A DNA stretch of 58,175 bases. It comes from Christensenella sp. UBA7102. GTDB lineage: Bacteria > Bacillota > Clostridia > Christensenellales > UBA1750. Shown one piece after another: positions 15,789-22,939 of this stretch (within the stretch, counting starts at the first letter, position 1; the number at the start of each line of letters is the position of its first letter). The translations under genes were made by a program, and so were the position numbers. The stretch spans positions 1 to 58,175 of the forward strand of contig DKYK01000081.1 in the NCBI GenBank assembly GCA_002492415.1, given 5' to 3'. Below the pieces are notes generated by a model, which saw nothing but the letters and a program-made list of their open reading frames with translations, was not told where the DNA came from and did not search any database.

Positions 15789-17106
15789 CGAAGTGCGGGA
15801 AAGCCTGTCTGTCACGGAGAAAGGCCAGCCCGCCAACACCATCGGCAACTGTCGGACGGTGTTCTGCCATGACCCTCTCCTGCGTGGGGCGATCCGCCTG
15901 AATCTTCTGACTGACCGGGTGGACATTGTGCGGGATTTGGGCTGGCGCAGGAATACCAGCGCTCTGACGGATACGGACGTGAAGTATCTGCTTCTCTATT
16001 TTGAGCAGAACTACGGCCTGACCAGCGAGAAAAAGATGACGGCGGCTCTGTCTATCGTGGCGAACGAAAATTGCTACCATCCCATACAGGACGTGCTGAA
16101 CGGCCTTGTCTGGGACGGGACGCCCCGTATTCGCTCCTGTCTCCATCACTTCTTAGGTGCGGACGAGAGCGACTATGTGGAAGAAATGCTGAAACACTTC
16201 CTGCTGGGGGCAATCCGGCGTGTATTCCGCCCCGGCTCTAAATATGAGGAAATGCTCTGTCTGGTGGGCGGTCAGGGGGCTGGCAAGTCCAGCTTCTTCC
16301 GCCTGCTGGCAATCCGGGACGAGTGGTTCTCCGATGACCTGAAAAAACTGGACGATGACCGGGTTTACCTGAAGCTGCAAGGCCACTGGATTATTGAGAT
16401 GTCGGAGATGCTGGCTACCAGCAGCGCCAAAAGCATTGAGGAAATCCGCTCTTTCATCAGCCGCCAGAAGGAAACCTACCGGACACCCTACGAGGCCCAG
16501 CCAAAAGACCGGCTGCGGCAGTGTGTATTCGGCGGTTCCTCCAACACGCTGGACTTTTTGCCCCTTGACCGGGCCGGGAACCGGCGCTTTCTGCCGATCA
16601 TGATTTACCCGGAGAATGCAGAGGTTCACATTTTGGAGGACGAGGACGCCTCCAGAGCCTATCTTTTGCAGGTGTGGGCGGAGGCCATGACCATCTACCG
16701 CAGCGGGAAGTATTCCATGAAATTCAGCAAGTCCATCCAGCTCCAGCTGGTGGAGGTGCAGAAGGATTTCATGCCGGAGGACACCGAAGCCGGGCAGATA
16801 CAGGGCTTTCTGGAACACTACACCGGCAGCATGGTCTGCTCCAAACAGCTTTTTAGGGAGGCGCTGGGCCGCACCTATGAGGAGCCGAAGCGGTGGCAGC
16901 TGCACAATATCAACGAGATCATGAACACGGTAGTGACGGGCTGGAAACCATTCTCCAATCCCCGGATGTTCGCCGGATATGGCAGACAGCGGGGCTGGGA
17001 ACGGGACGTTTCCGGCAACGAACTGCCCGACAACGAAGATGGATTTGTGGAGCTGACCGAGGAAGAATGCCGCCAGCTGGAACTTCCGAAGGAGTGGATC
17101 GCCTGA
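15700..17106 (+). CDS. VapE-family P-loop protein (replication helicase-like)
   Basis: A 468-residue virulence-associated E family protein. The Walker A motif is GGQGAGKSSFF (about residues 190-200); downstream are LQGHWIIEMSEM (Walker B-like), ISRQKETYRTPY, GGSSNTLDFLPL and GNRRFLPI, all typical of the family. VapE proteins are superfamily 3-like ATPases used by phages and islands for replication initiation. TTG 15700 follows a gaggtgaggaa site. Copies of an 11-bp repeat begin inside its 3' end and continue downstream, consistent with an adjacent replication origin. Confidence 0.85.
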   Translation: MSSEYQSLPPATRQAAMNAAEALAPEQSVDEVRESLSVTEKGQPANTIGNCRTVFCHDPLLRGAIRLNLLTDRVDIVRDLGWRRNTSALTDTDVKYLLLYFEQNYGLTSEKKMTAALSIVANENCYHPIQDVLNGLVWDGTPRIRSCLHHFLGADESDYVEEMLKHFLLGAIRRVFRPGSKYEEMLCLVGGQGAGKSSFFRLLAIRDEWFSDDLKKLDDDRVYLKLQGHWIIEMSEMLATSSAKSIEEIRSFISRQKETYRTPYEAQPKDRLRQCVFGGSSNTLDFLPLDRAGNRRFLPIMIYPENAEVHILEDEDASRAYLLQVWAEAMTIYRSGKYSMKFSKSIQLQLVEVQKDFMPEDTEAGQIQGFLEHYTGSMVCSKQLFREALGRTYEEPKRWQLHNINEIMNTVVTGWKPFSNPRMFAGYGRQRGWERDVSGNELPDNEDGFVELTEEECRQLELPKEWIA

Positions 17107-17335
17107 AAATGGTGGTCTGTTGCCGGGATGGTTGCCACTTGGTTGCCGGGTTCGTTGCCGGGGATTTTCCGGTCTGGATACGGGAAAAGCCAGTATCTAA
17201 AGGATATTTTAATAGTTTATTTATCTCCGGCAACGAAAGCAACGAGATTTTTCAAGAAAATTCACAAAGTAAGATTTACAGGCCAGACGGTAGTTTACAG
17301 GTTTTTAGAGGTTCGTTGCCGGACTTCGTTGCCGG
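17012..17335. repeat. Iteron-like array, five 11-bp TTCGTTGCCGG repeats
   Basis: Perfect copies lie at 17151-17161, 17312-17322 and 17325-17335 on the plus strand, and at 17012-17022 and 17227-17237 in inverse orientation (CCGGCAACGAA). Partial copies (GTTGCCGG, GTTGCC) occur near 17119, 17131 and 17142. They flank an AT-rich stretch (17203-17280) in the 266-base gap after vapE. The arrangement resembles iterons around an unwinding element. Confidence 0.8.
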
Positions 17336-17372
17336 TGCTGCCGTCCGGCCTGTCTCTCTATGGAGGTAGCCT

Positions 17373-17540
17373 ATGGAAAAAAGCAAACAGCAAAAAAATA
17401 AAGTCCGTTTTGTGGTGGTGCGGGAGTTCTCCGGGGAGAAGTCCATGCGGGAAGCCTTTGAGCAGCTCATTGAGCGCCAGACCTGCGAACACTTCGAGGA
17501 ATGGTTGGAACGGCGGGAAATGGCCGAAAACGCTGCGTAA
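17373..17540 (+). CDS. Small basic/acidic hypothetical protein (55 aa)
   Basis: ATG 17373 follows TGGAGG with normal spacing and ends at TAA 17540. The product has a beta-strand-like FVVVREFSGEKSMREAF followed by an acidic helix ending EWLERREMAENAA. Short ORFs like this are common immediately before the recombinase in Clostridial serine-recombinase elements. I do not know the function; a directionality or regulatory role is only a guess from position. Confidence 0.6.
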   Translation: MEKSKQQKNKVRFVVVREFSGEKSMREAFEQLIERQTCEHFEEWLERREMAENAA

Positions 17541-17612
17541 AAACGGTTGATTCAGGGACAGGGACATGGTACTATAATGGTATCGTGTCCCTGTTCATAG
17601 AAGGAGAACGCT

Positions 17613-19262
17613 ATGAGCAGGAAAAAACAAGTCTATGAGAAAATCACCGCTCTCTACTGCCGCATCTCTCTGGATGACGGCGGCGACAATGAGAGCATGA
17701 GCATCAGCAACCAGAAAATCATGCTCCGGGACTTTGCTGAAAAGCATGGGATGTTCCAGTATGAGTATTATGTGGATGACGGCTATACGGGCCGCAACTT
17801 CAACCGCCCTGCCTTCCAGCGCATGATCGCTGACATTGAGACGGGGAAGATCGGCTGCGTGGTCACCAAAGACCTATCCAGACTGGGTAGGAATTATATC
17901 GAAGCTGGAAGCTATATCGAAATCTTTTTCCCCAAACACAATGTGCGCTATATCGCCATCACGGACGGCGTGGACAGCCTGACCCGTCAGGAGATGGACA
18001 TCACGCCCTTTAAGAACATCCTGAACGATATGTACAGCCGGGATATTTCCCAAAAGGTGCTGGCGGGTATTACAACCCGCTCCCGGCAGGGGAAGTTCTG
18101 CGGAGGAACGCCGCCTTTCGGCCTGATGCGTGACCCGGAGGACAAAGGGCATCTTATCATTGACCCGGAGACAGCGCCAATCATCCGCAAAATCTATGAC
18201 TATGCCCTGGACGGGCTGGGCTGCATGAGGATTTCCAAACGCCTGATGGAAGAAAAAATCCCCATCACCCATGTCAAAGCCAACACGGAGTTTGACGCAA
18301 ACTACTATTCCTGGGGTGGGGCTAGAATCAGCCACATCCTGCGGAATCCATTCTATAAAGGCGCACATCTGGTCTTTCGGACACACCAGAAGGGCATCCG
18401 CTCCAACACCTATGACATTATCCCCCGTGACCAGTGGGAAGTGATCGAGGGGTGCCATGAGGCGATTGTGACGCCGGAGGAATGGGAACAGGTGCAGGAA
18501 CTCATTGACCGCAGGCCGACCATTCAGGGGAATTCCTGTCCCTTTTACAACCTGTTCCACGGCCTTGTCTACTGCGCCACCTGCGGGAAGTCCATGCAGG
18601 TACGGTATGAGAAGGTAGGCCGAACCGGGAAGAACCGCTTCACCGGCGAGATGCGGGAGCCGATTGACAAGGCGTATTATATCTGCCAGACCTACAATCG
18701 TATGGGCTGCAAGGTCTGCTCCAGCCACAAGATCGAGGCCAGGGATTTATACAATCTGGTGTTGAAGGACATTCAGGAACTGGCGTTGCAGGCCATGAAG
18801 GACGCTGATGCGTTCTATCAACGGCTCAGCCGCCGGATGGAGCGCCGGTATCTGGTGGACGCTTCTCAGACAGAGAAGGAACGCCAACGGCTGGAAGCCC
18901 GAAATCAGGAGATTGATGGGATGTTCCTGAGCCTGTACACCGATAAGGCAAAAGGCATCCTGACCGAGCAGCGGTTTGTGAAGCTGACGGCGGCGCTGGA
19001 ACAGGAGCAGGAATCCAACCAGAAACGCCTGCATGACCTGGCAATGATGCAGAGCCGGGCTGACGCTCAGGAGAGCGAAGTCCGCACTTTTATCAAGGAA
19101 ATCCGGCGCTATGCCACCATTGAAGAACTGGACGAAGCGGTGCTGAACCGGCTCATCAGCCGGATTCTGATTGGTGAGGTCAAGAAGGTGGACGGTCAGA
19201 AGGTGCAGGAAGTCAGGATCGTTTATAACTTTGTCGGGGAAATCCCCGAGATTGCGGCATAA
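17613..19262 (+). CDS. tnpX: Large serine recombinase (TnpX-like)
   Basis: A 549-residue large serine recombinase that should excise and integrate the element. The catalytic domain shows YCRISLDD with nucleophile Ser19, KDLSRLGRNYIE, and DGVDS; the recombinase domain follows (PPFGLMRDPED, ILRNPFYKGAHLV). A zinc ribbon (CATCGKSM...CQTYNRMGCKVC) and a C-terminal coiled coil (about 410-480) come next. ATG 17613 follows AGAAGGAGAACG. It sits rightward of the replication genes and just left of the cargo operon. The GA crossover at both ends fits the TnpX/TndX group. Confidence 0.92.
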   Translation: MSRKKQVYEKITALYCRISLDDGGDNESMSISNQKIMLRDFAEKHGMFQYEYYVDDGYTGRNFNRPAFQRMIADIETGKIGCVVTKDLSRLGRNYIEAGSYIEIFFPKHNVRYIAITDGVDSLTRQEMDITPFKNILNDMYSRDISQKVLAGITTRSRQGKFCGGTPPFGLMRDPEDKGHLIIDPETAPIIRKIYDYALDGLGCMRISKRLMEEKIPITHVKANTEFDANYYSWGGARISHILRNPFYKGAHLVFRTHQKGIRSNTYDIIPRDQWEVIEGCHEAIVTPEEWEQVQELIDRRPTIQGNSCPFYNLFHGLVYCATCGKSMQVRYEKVGRTGKNRFTGEMREPIDKAYYICQTYNRMGCKVCSSHKIEARDLYNLVLKDIQELALQAMKDADAFYQRLSRRMERRYLVDASQTEKERQRLEARNQEIDGMFLSLYTDKAKGILTEQRFVKLTAALEQEQESNQKRLHDLAMMQSRADAQESEVRTFIKEIRRYATIEELDEAVLNRLISRILIGEVKKVDGQKVQEVRIVYNFVGEIPEIAA

Positions 19263-19271
19263 AGACAGCGA

Positions 19272-19296
19272 AGCCCTCCCCATGTCGGGGAGGGCT
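19272..19296 (+). terminator. Terminator after serine recombinase
   Basis: A 10-bp perfect stem AGCCCTCCCC / GGGGAGGGCT with a 5-base loop lies 10 bases after the recombinase stop. It separates the recombination genes from the cargo operon. The T-run is weak. Confidence 0.7.
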
Positions 19297-19367
19297 AATT
19301 ATATACCAAATCACAAAACGGCAATTCCTTACAAATATGGGGAAGCGATATAAAACCCAAAAAAGAG

Positions 19368-19397
19368 TTGACAAAGGATATTCCTATATAGTATAAT
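19368..19397 (+). promoter_or_regulatory. Sigma-A promoter of the radical-SAM cargo operon
   Basis: TTGACA (19368-19373) and TATAAT (19392-19397) are both consensus with 18-bp spacing, upstream of the flavin reductase gene. The MarR protein encoded next is a likely regulator of this promoter. The half-repeat AGGATATTCCTATATAG overlapping the spacer is a candidate operator. Confidence 0.85.
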
Positions 19398-19429
19398 CCT
19401 AAATGAAATCAAATAAGGAGGTTTCTACA

Positions 19430-19933
19430 ATGAACAAAATCAATATCAGCAATGCGCCTGCATACACTTCTCCCAATTCCATGACTCTGATCTGTACAGA
19501 GAAACCGGATGGCAGCACCAATCTTGCGACTCTGGCATTCTGGGCTTTTGCGTCCACCAATCCCGGAAAGATCATGTTCTCCCTGAACAAAGGGGCTTAC
19601 AGTCTGGAACTGCTGGCTGAGAAGAAAGAAATTGTTCTCGCCATTCCCGGAGTTGAACTGACCGGCGCTCTGATTGGCTGTGGCACCTGCTCCGGACGTG
19701 ATACGGATAAGGCTGCTAAGGTCGGTCTGACGATGCAGGAAGTGGAGGGCACAAATATCAAGGCTCCTGTTCCTTGCAAGCTGCTCATTCATGCGACTGT
19801 TGCCCAGACGATGGATGCGGACGATCATGTTGTCCACCTCTGCGATGTCAAGGGTGTTTACGGCGATGAAGATGTGGATGCTGTATTTGGCTGGAAAGGT
19901 TACGCTGAATTTGCGACTGCGCAGCAGAAATAA
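19430..19933 (+). CDS. Flavin reductase family protein (radical-SAM cargo operon)
   Basis: A 167-residue protein with the flavin-reductase-like split-barrel fold: NSMTLICTEKPDGSTNLATL, FWAFASTNPGKIMFSLNKGA, SLELLAEKKEIVLAIP. Family members bind FMN and reduce it with NAD(P)H or exchange flavin electrons. ATG 19430 follows AAGGAGG and a consensus promoter. It is the first gene of a four-gene set with a MarR regulator and two radical-SAM proteins, so it may supply electrons for their [4Fe-4S] clusters. That coupling is inferred. Confidence 0.8.
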   Translation: MNKINISNAPAYTSPNSMTLICTEKPDGSTNLATLAFWAFASTNPGKIMFSLNKGAYSLELLAEKKEIVLAIPGVELTGALIGCGTCSGRDTDKAAKVGLTMQEVEGTNIKAPVPCKLLIHATVAQTMDADDHVVHLCDVKGVYGDEDVDAVFGWKGYAEFATAQQK

Positions 19934-19987
19934 GAAAGGACAAGGCGGCTGTCTGCGGATAGCCGCCTTGCGGTTTGAGGTGGCAAT

Positions 19988-20419
19988 ATGAAAACGCAAG
20001 GCGGATTTTTGATAACCCGGATCAAACAGGTTGGAGGACGTGTTTTTGAACGCATATTGAGCGAAAAAAACATTGATGCTTTTAATGGCTCCCAGGGAAG
20101 GATTCTATATATTCTCTGGCAGAAGGATGGCGTTCCCATCAGTGAGCTGTCAAAGGAGACCGGTCTTGCCACGACTACGCTGACCAGTATGCTTGACCGC
20201 ATGGAGGCGGCAAATCTGATTTATCGGGATCGCGGCGACAAAGACCGTAGAAAGATTCTCATTTTCCTTACAGAGGAAGCCAAAGGTCTGGAACAAGAAT
20301 ATAATGAAGTAACAGAAGAAATCAGCAACATTTACTATAAGGGATTTTCTGAGGAAGAAATCGAGCAGCTGGAAAACTATCTCCACCGCATCCTGAAAAA
20401 TGTGGAGGGTGTTCTCTGA
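19988..20419 (+). CDS. MarR-family regulator of the radical SAM mobile pair
   Basis: A 143-residue winged-helix regulator: VPISELSKETGLATTTLTSM is the recognition helix region and RDRGDKDRRKILIFLT the wing, both standard for MarR. No cysteine switch is obvious, so the ligand is unknown. ATG 19988 follows the flavin reductase after 54 bases. Its stop overlaps the next start (TGATG), so it is co-translated with the first radical-SAM gene. Autoregulation of the upstream promoter is likely but inferred. Confidence 0.85.
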   Translation: MKTQGGFLITRIKQVGGRVFERILSEKNIDAFNGSQGRILYILWQKDGVPISELSKETGLATTTLTSMLDRMEAANLIYRDRGDKDRRKILIFLTEEAKGLEQEYNEVTEEISNIYYKGFSEEEIEQLENYLHRILKNVEGVL

Positions 20420-21108
20420 TGAGCGTCTGCATTAAGGACAATATTCAAAACATGAATCTGGTCATCGGCTGTACCGTAGGCTGTTCCTACTGTTATGCCC
20501 GAAATAATGTAAAGCGTTACCATATGATCGATGACTTCAGCAAGCCGGAGTTTTTTCCGAAGAAGCTGCGACTGATGGAAAAGAAGCGCCCGCAGAATTT
20601 CCTGCTGACCGGTATGAGCGATTTAGCGGGTTGGCAACCGGAGTGGCGGGATAAGGTATTCGCAAAGATTCAGGAAAACCCGCAGCATCAATTCCTGTTT
20701 TTGTCAAAGCGCCCCGACCTACTGAATTTTGAGACAGACTTGGAAAACGCATGGTTTGGCGTCACTGTCACAAAGAAATCAGAGCTGTGGCGCATCGACA
20801 CGCTGAAAGCAAATATACGGGCAAAGCACTATCACGTTACCTTTGAGCCGTTGTTTGACGATCCTGGTAAAGTGAATCTCGCCGGTATCGACTGGATCGT
20901 GGTGGGAACGATGACCGGGGCGCAAAGCAAAAAAATACGGACAGCCCCAGAATGGGCGTATTCCCTTGTGGAACAGGCTCATGCGCTCGGTATCCCTGCT
21001 TTTATGAAAGAAGATCTTGTCCCCATCGTGGGCGAGGCAAACATGGTACAGGAATTCCCGGAAGCATTCAATCAGGTGTTGGAGGCACAGAGAAAATGGC
21101 GCAAGTAG
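20419..21108 (+). CDS. Radical SAM mobile pair protein A
   Basis: A 229-residue radical-SAM-like protein. The cluster motif is VIGCTVGCSYCYARN (C-x3-C-x2-C) at about residues 15-29, and the fold continues with FLLTGMSDLAGWQPEW, FLFLSKRPDLL, WFGVTVTK and DWIVVGTMTGAQSKK. It resembles the DUF5131/phage Gp37-like group more than spore photoproduct lyases. The gene overlaps both the MarR stop and the start of protein B. The substrate is unknown; the two proteins probably work together. Confidence 0.8.
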   Translation: MSVCIKDNIQNMNLVIGCTVGCSYCYARNNVKRYHMIDDFSKPEFFPKKLRLMEKKRPQNFLLTGMSDLAGWQPEWRDKVFAKIQENPQHQFLFLSKRPDLLNFETDLENAWFGVTVTKKSELWRIDTLKANIRAKHYHVTFEPLFDDPGKVNLAGIDWIVVGTMTGAQSKKIRTAPEWAYSLVEQAHALGIPAFMKEDLVPIVGEANMVQEFPEAFNQVLEAQRKWRK

Positions 21109-22007
21109 AGATGAACGGTATTCTTATTAAAGAGGTCGAGACAAAAAATATTATGACTAAATCCAGTCTGCCAGTGGGCGGTTATTCGGTTAATCCCTAT
21201 GTGGGCTGCACCCATGCCTGTAAATATTGCTATGCGTCTTTTATGAAGCGGTTTACCGGACACAAAGAGGAATGGGGTAGGTTCCTTGATGTGAAGTGCT
21301 GGCCGGAGATTAAAAATCCAAAGAAATTTGCCGGACAACGTATCGTAATCGGCTCCGTGACGGACGGCTATAATCCGCAGGAGGAACAGTTCGGCAATAC
21401 CAGAAAACTGCTGGAGCAGCTTCGAGGCAGCGGTGCAGACATTTTAATCTGCACCAAATCCGATCTTGTGGTGCGTGACATTGATTTACTAAAGGAGCTA
21501 GGACAGGTCACGGTATCGTGGTCAATCAATACGCTCGATGAGGATTTCAAAGAGGATATGGACAATGCTGTGAGCATCGAACGGCGGCTTGCAGCCATGA
21601 AACAGGTTTACGATGCAGGCATCCGTACCGTTTGTTTTGTTGCGCCGGTTTTTCCGGGCATCACCGATTTCGAGGCGATTTTTGAGCGGGTGAAGGATCA
21701 GTGCGACCTGTTCTGGCTGGAAAACCTGAACCTGCGAGGCGGTTTTAAGAAGACGATTATGGATTATATCGCAGAAAAACGTCCTGACCTTGTGTCGCTT
21801 TATGATGAAATCTATAACAAACACAACCGCAGCTATTTCAAGGCGTTGGAAGAAAAAGCCGAGGAGATGGCCAGGAAATATGACTGCCCCTTTGTTGACA
21901 ATGAAATGCCCTATGGCAGAGTGCCGCAGGGACATCCGGTCATTGTAGATTATTTCTACCATGAAGAAGTCCGGGGGACAGAGAATACGGGAAAGCGAAA
22001 CAAGTGA
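21096..22007 (+). CDS. Radical SAM mobile pair protein B
   Basis: A 303-residue radical SAM protein of the SplB-like subgroup: SVNPYVGCTHACKYCYASFM contains the C-x3-C-x2-C cluster motif, followed by IVIGSVTDGYNPQEE, ILICTKSDLVVRDIDLL, VTVSWSINTLDED and CFVAPVFPGITDFEAIF. ATG 21096 lies inside the 3' end of protein A with GGAGG upstream. No SPASM or extra Fe-S domain is visible. Pairing of two radical SAM proteins on mobile elements is a named but functionally unexplained arrangement. DNA or RNA repair or modification is one guess. Confidence 0.85.
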   Translation: MAQVEMNGILIKEVETKNIMTKSSLPVGGYSVNPYVGCTHACKYCYASFMKRFTGHKEEWGRFLDVKCWPEIKNPKKFAGQRIVIGSVTDGYNPQEEQFGNTRKLLEQLRGSGADILICTKSDLVVRDIDLLKELGQVTVSWSINTLDEDFKEDMDNAVSIERRLAAMKQVYDAGIRTVCFVAPVFPGITDFEAIFERVKDQCDLFWLENLNLRGGFKKTIMDYIAEKRPDLVSLYDEIYNKHNRSYFKALEEKAEEMARKYDCPFVDNEMPYGRVPQGHPVIVDYFYHEEVRGTENTGKRNK

Positions 22008-22031
22008 CACATTTAACAATATGGCTTTAAG

Positions 22032-22053
22032 AGCATCGCTTCGGCGGTGCTTT
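22032..22053 (+). terminator. Terminator of the radical-SAM operon
   Basis: An 8-bp stem AGCATCGC / GCGGTGCT closed by a TTCG tetraloop and followed by TTTTC, 24 bases after the protein B stop. Confidence 0.8.
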
Positions 22054-22122
22054 TCTTATGCCCTTTTAGCGGCGATTTTATGGATACGCTGAAAGGCAAA
22101 CAAATTATAGTTCGTATCACAT

Positions 22123-22161
22123 ATATCCCCTCTTCTTTTAATGGAGAGGGGATATTTTTTG
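22123..22161 (+). terminator. Second strong hairpin near the element's right end
   Basis: A perfect 11-bp stem ATATCCCCTCT / AGAGGGGATAT with an 11-base loop is followed by six or more T. It would keep element transcription out of the flanking ICE genes. The A-rich side is weak, so it is probably one-directional. Confidence 0.8.
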
Positions 22162-22168
22162 CCTTTTT

Positions 22169-22199
22169 TTGAATTCATCACTTGACATTGTGGCAAAGA
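22169..22199. repeat. Right terminus of the serine-recombinase element
   Basis: TTGAATTCATCA (22169-22180) repeats the left-end sequence at 10596-10607. The last bases TTGTGGCAAA-GA mirror the left end imperfectly. The crossover GA is at 22198-22199; the next base completes the virD4 GAG codon. Confidence 0.7.
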
Positions 22200-22476
22200 G
22201 TTGCTGACGCCGGACGAGGTGCGCTTGCTGGACAACGCCGATGCGCTGCTGTTCATCCGCGGCGAGCACCCCGTGCGCGACAAAAAGTATGACCTGCTCC
22301 GACATCCGAACCTTGTGGGAACGGCGGATGGAGCGGGAAAGCCTTATGTGCATAAACAGGCAGAAACGAATCTACTCGAACAATATGAACTTGATGAATT
22401 CACAGAGAGCGAACAAGGAGGAGAGAACGACCATGAAGATCATGAAGAGCTCGAAAACCCTGAAATCGATGAATAG
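22198..22476 (+). pseudogene. virD4: virD4, segment 3 of 3 (C-terminus)
   Basis: The C-terminal ~92 residues of the coupling protein: ELLTPDEVRLLDNADALLFI, RGEHPVRDKKYDLLRHPN, and an acidic Glu-rich tail (GGENDHEDHEELENPEIDE). This matches the ending of Firmicutes VirD4/TraG proteins and continues exactly from segment 2 once the 11.6 kb element is removed. The 3' end overlaps the maff2 start by 45 bases, the native arrangement in these ICEs. Confidence 0.92.
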
Positions 22477-22603
22477 AACTCAGACCTACAGGCTGTACTT
22501 TGCACTTGCCACAGCGTTTGTCATACTCGTAATCCCCGCGACGGCCTTTGCCGAGGGCGACCCGTTGACGGTGATCAACAACCTGTCGGACTTTGGGGGA
22601 TGA
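22432..22603 (+). pseudogene. Maff2-family ICE membrane protein, truncated
   Basis: Begins at ATG 22432 inside the virD4 3' end with GGAGGAGA upstream. It has a basic start (MKIMKSSKTLKSMNRTQTYR), one hydrophobic segment ending AFA like a signal peptide, and EGDPLTVINNLSDF, the hallmark of Maff2 proteins. These small proteins with hydrophobic segments belong to the conjugation channel (VirB2/VirB3-like position). The normal protein continues with further membrane helices; here it ends two residues after NNLSDF, where sortase sequence begins in another frame. The product cannot be functional. Confidence 0.8.
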
Positions 22604-22805
22604 GATCACGGTTTCGACGGAGGACGACGGCAGCGTGTTCCGCTACATCGTCACGCAGATCGATATAGCGGACAATTTGAGCGAGATCACAATTTCCTCT
22701 GTGGAAGAGCCGACGCTCCTGCTCGTCACCTGCTACCCCTTCCGCTATTCGGGGAATGCGCCGCAGAAATATGTGGTCATGGCCAGGCAAATAAAAGAGG
22801 CGTAA
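22599..22805 (+). pseudogene. Sortase C-terminal fragment
   Basis: About 68 residues from GDEITVSTED to the stop at 22805. TLLLVTCYPF holds the sortase catalytic Cys motif (TLxTC), and YSGNAPQKYVVMARQIK matches the end of ICE-borne sortases. The catalytic His and the N-terminal anchor are missing. It starts at the maff2 breakpoint, so one deletion has removed the rest of maff2, the intervening ICE genes and the sortase N-terminus. Confidence 0.75.
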
Positions 22806-22886
22806 TGTGCAATTGGATATATCGAAAAAAGTGAAATGGAAATGCAAAATTGAAAATAAAATTCTAAGGCATATTTTCAGTTTTTC

Positions 22887-22915
22887 TTGCATATAGATAT
22901 TAGAGATGCTAAAAT
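22887..22915 (+). promoter_or_regulatory. Promoter of the AlbA-type gene
   Basis: TTGCAT (22887-22892) and TAAAAT (22910-22915) with 17-bp spacing, 25 bases upstream of the start codon. The surrounding sequence is AT-rich compared with the ICE backbone. Confidence 0.65.
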
Positions 22916-22939
22916 ACAAATGAAAGGAGGAATTATGAA

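Larger units (their letters stand above)
10562..22199 (+). mobile_element. Tn4451/TnpX-like serine-recombinase mobilisable element with radical-SAM cargo
   Basis: An 11.64 kb element inserted in virD4 between GA dinucleotides at 10560-10561 and 22198-22199. Excision leaving one GA restores the virD4 frame exactly. It carries tnpV at the left, a relaxase and a large serine recombinase, as in the Tn4451 family, whose TnpX recombinase is known to use GA crossover sites. Termini share an imperfect inverted repeat (TNTGCCANANT...GTGA) and a 12-bp direct repeat TTGAATTCATCA. Cargo is flavin reductase, MarR and two radical SAM proteins in place of chloramphenicol resistance. All core genes look intact, so it may be mobile. 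Confidence 0.9.
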
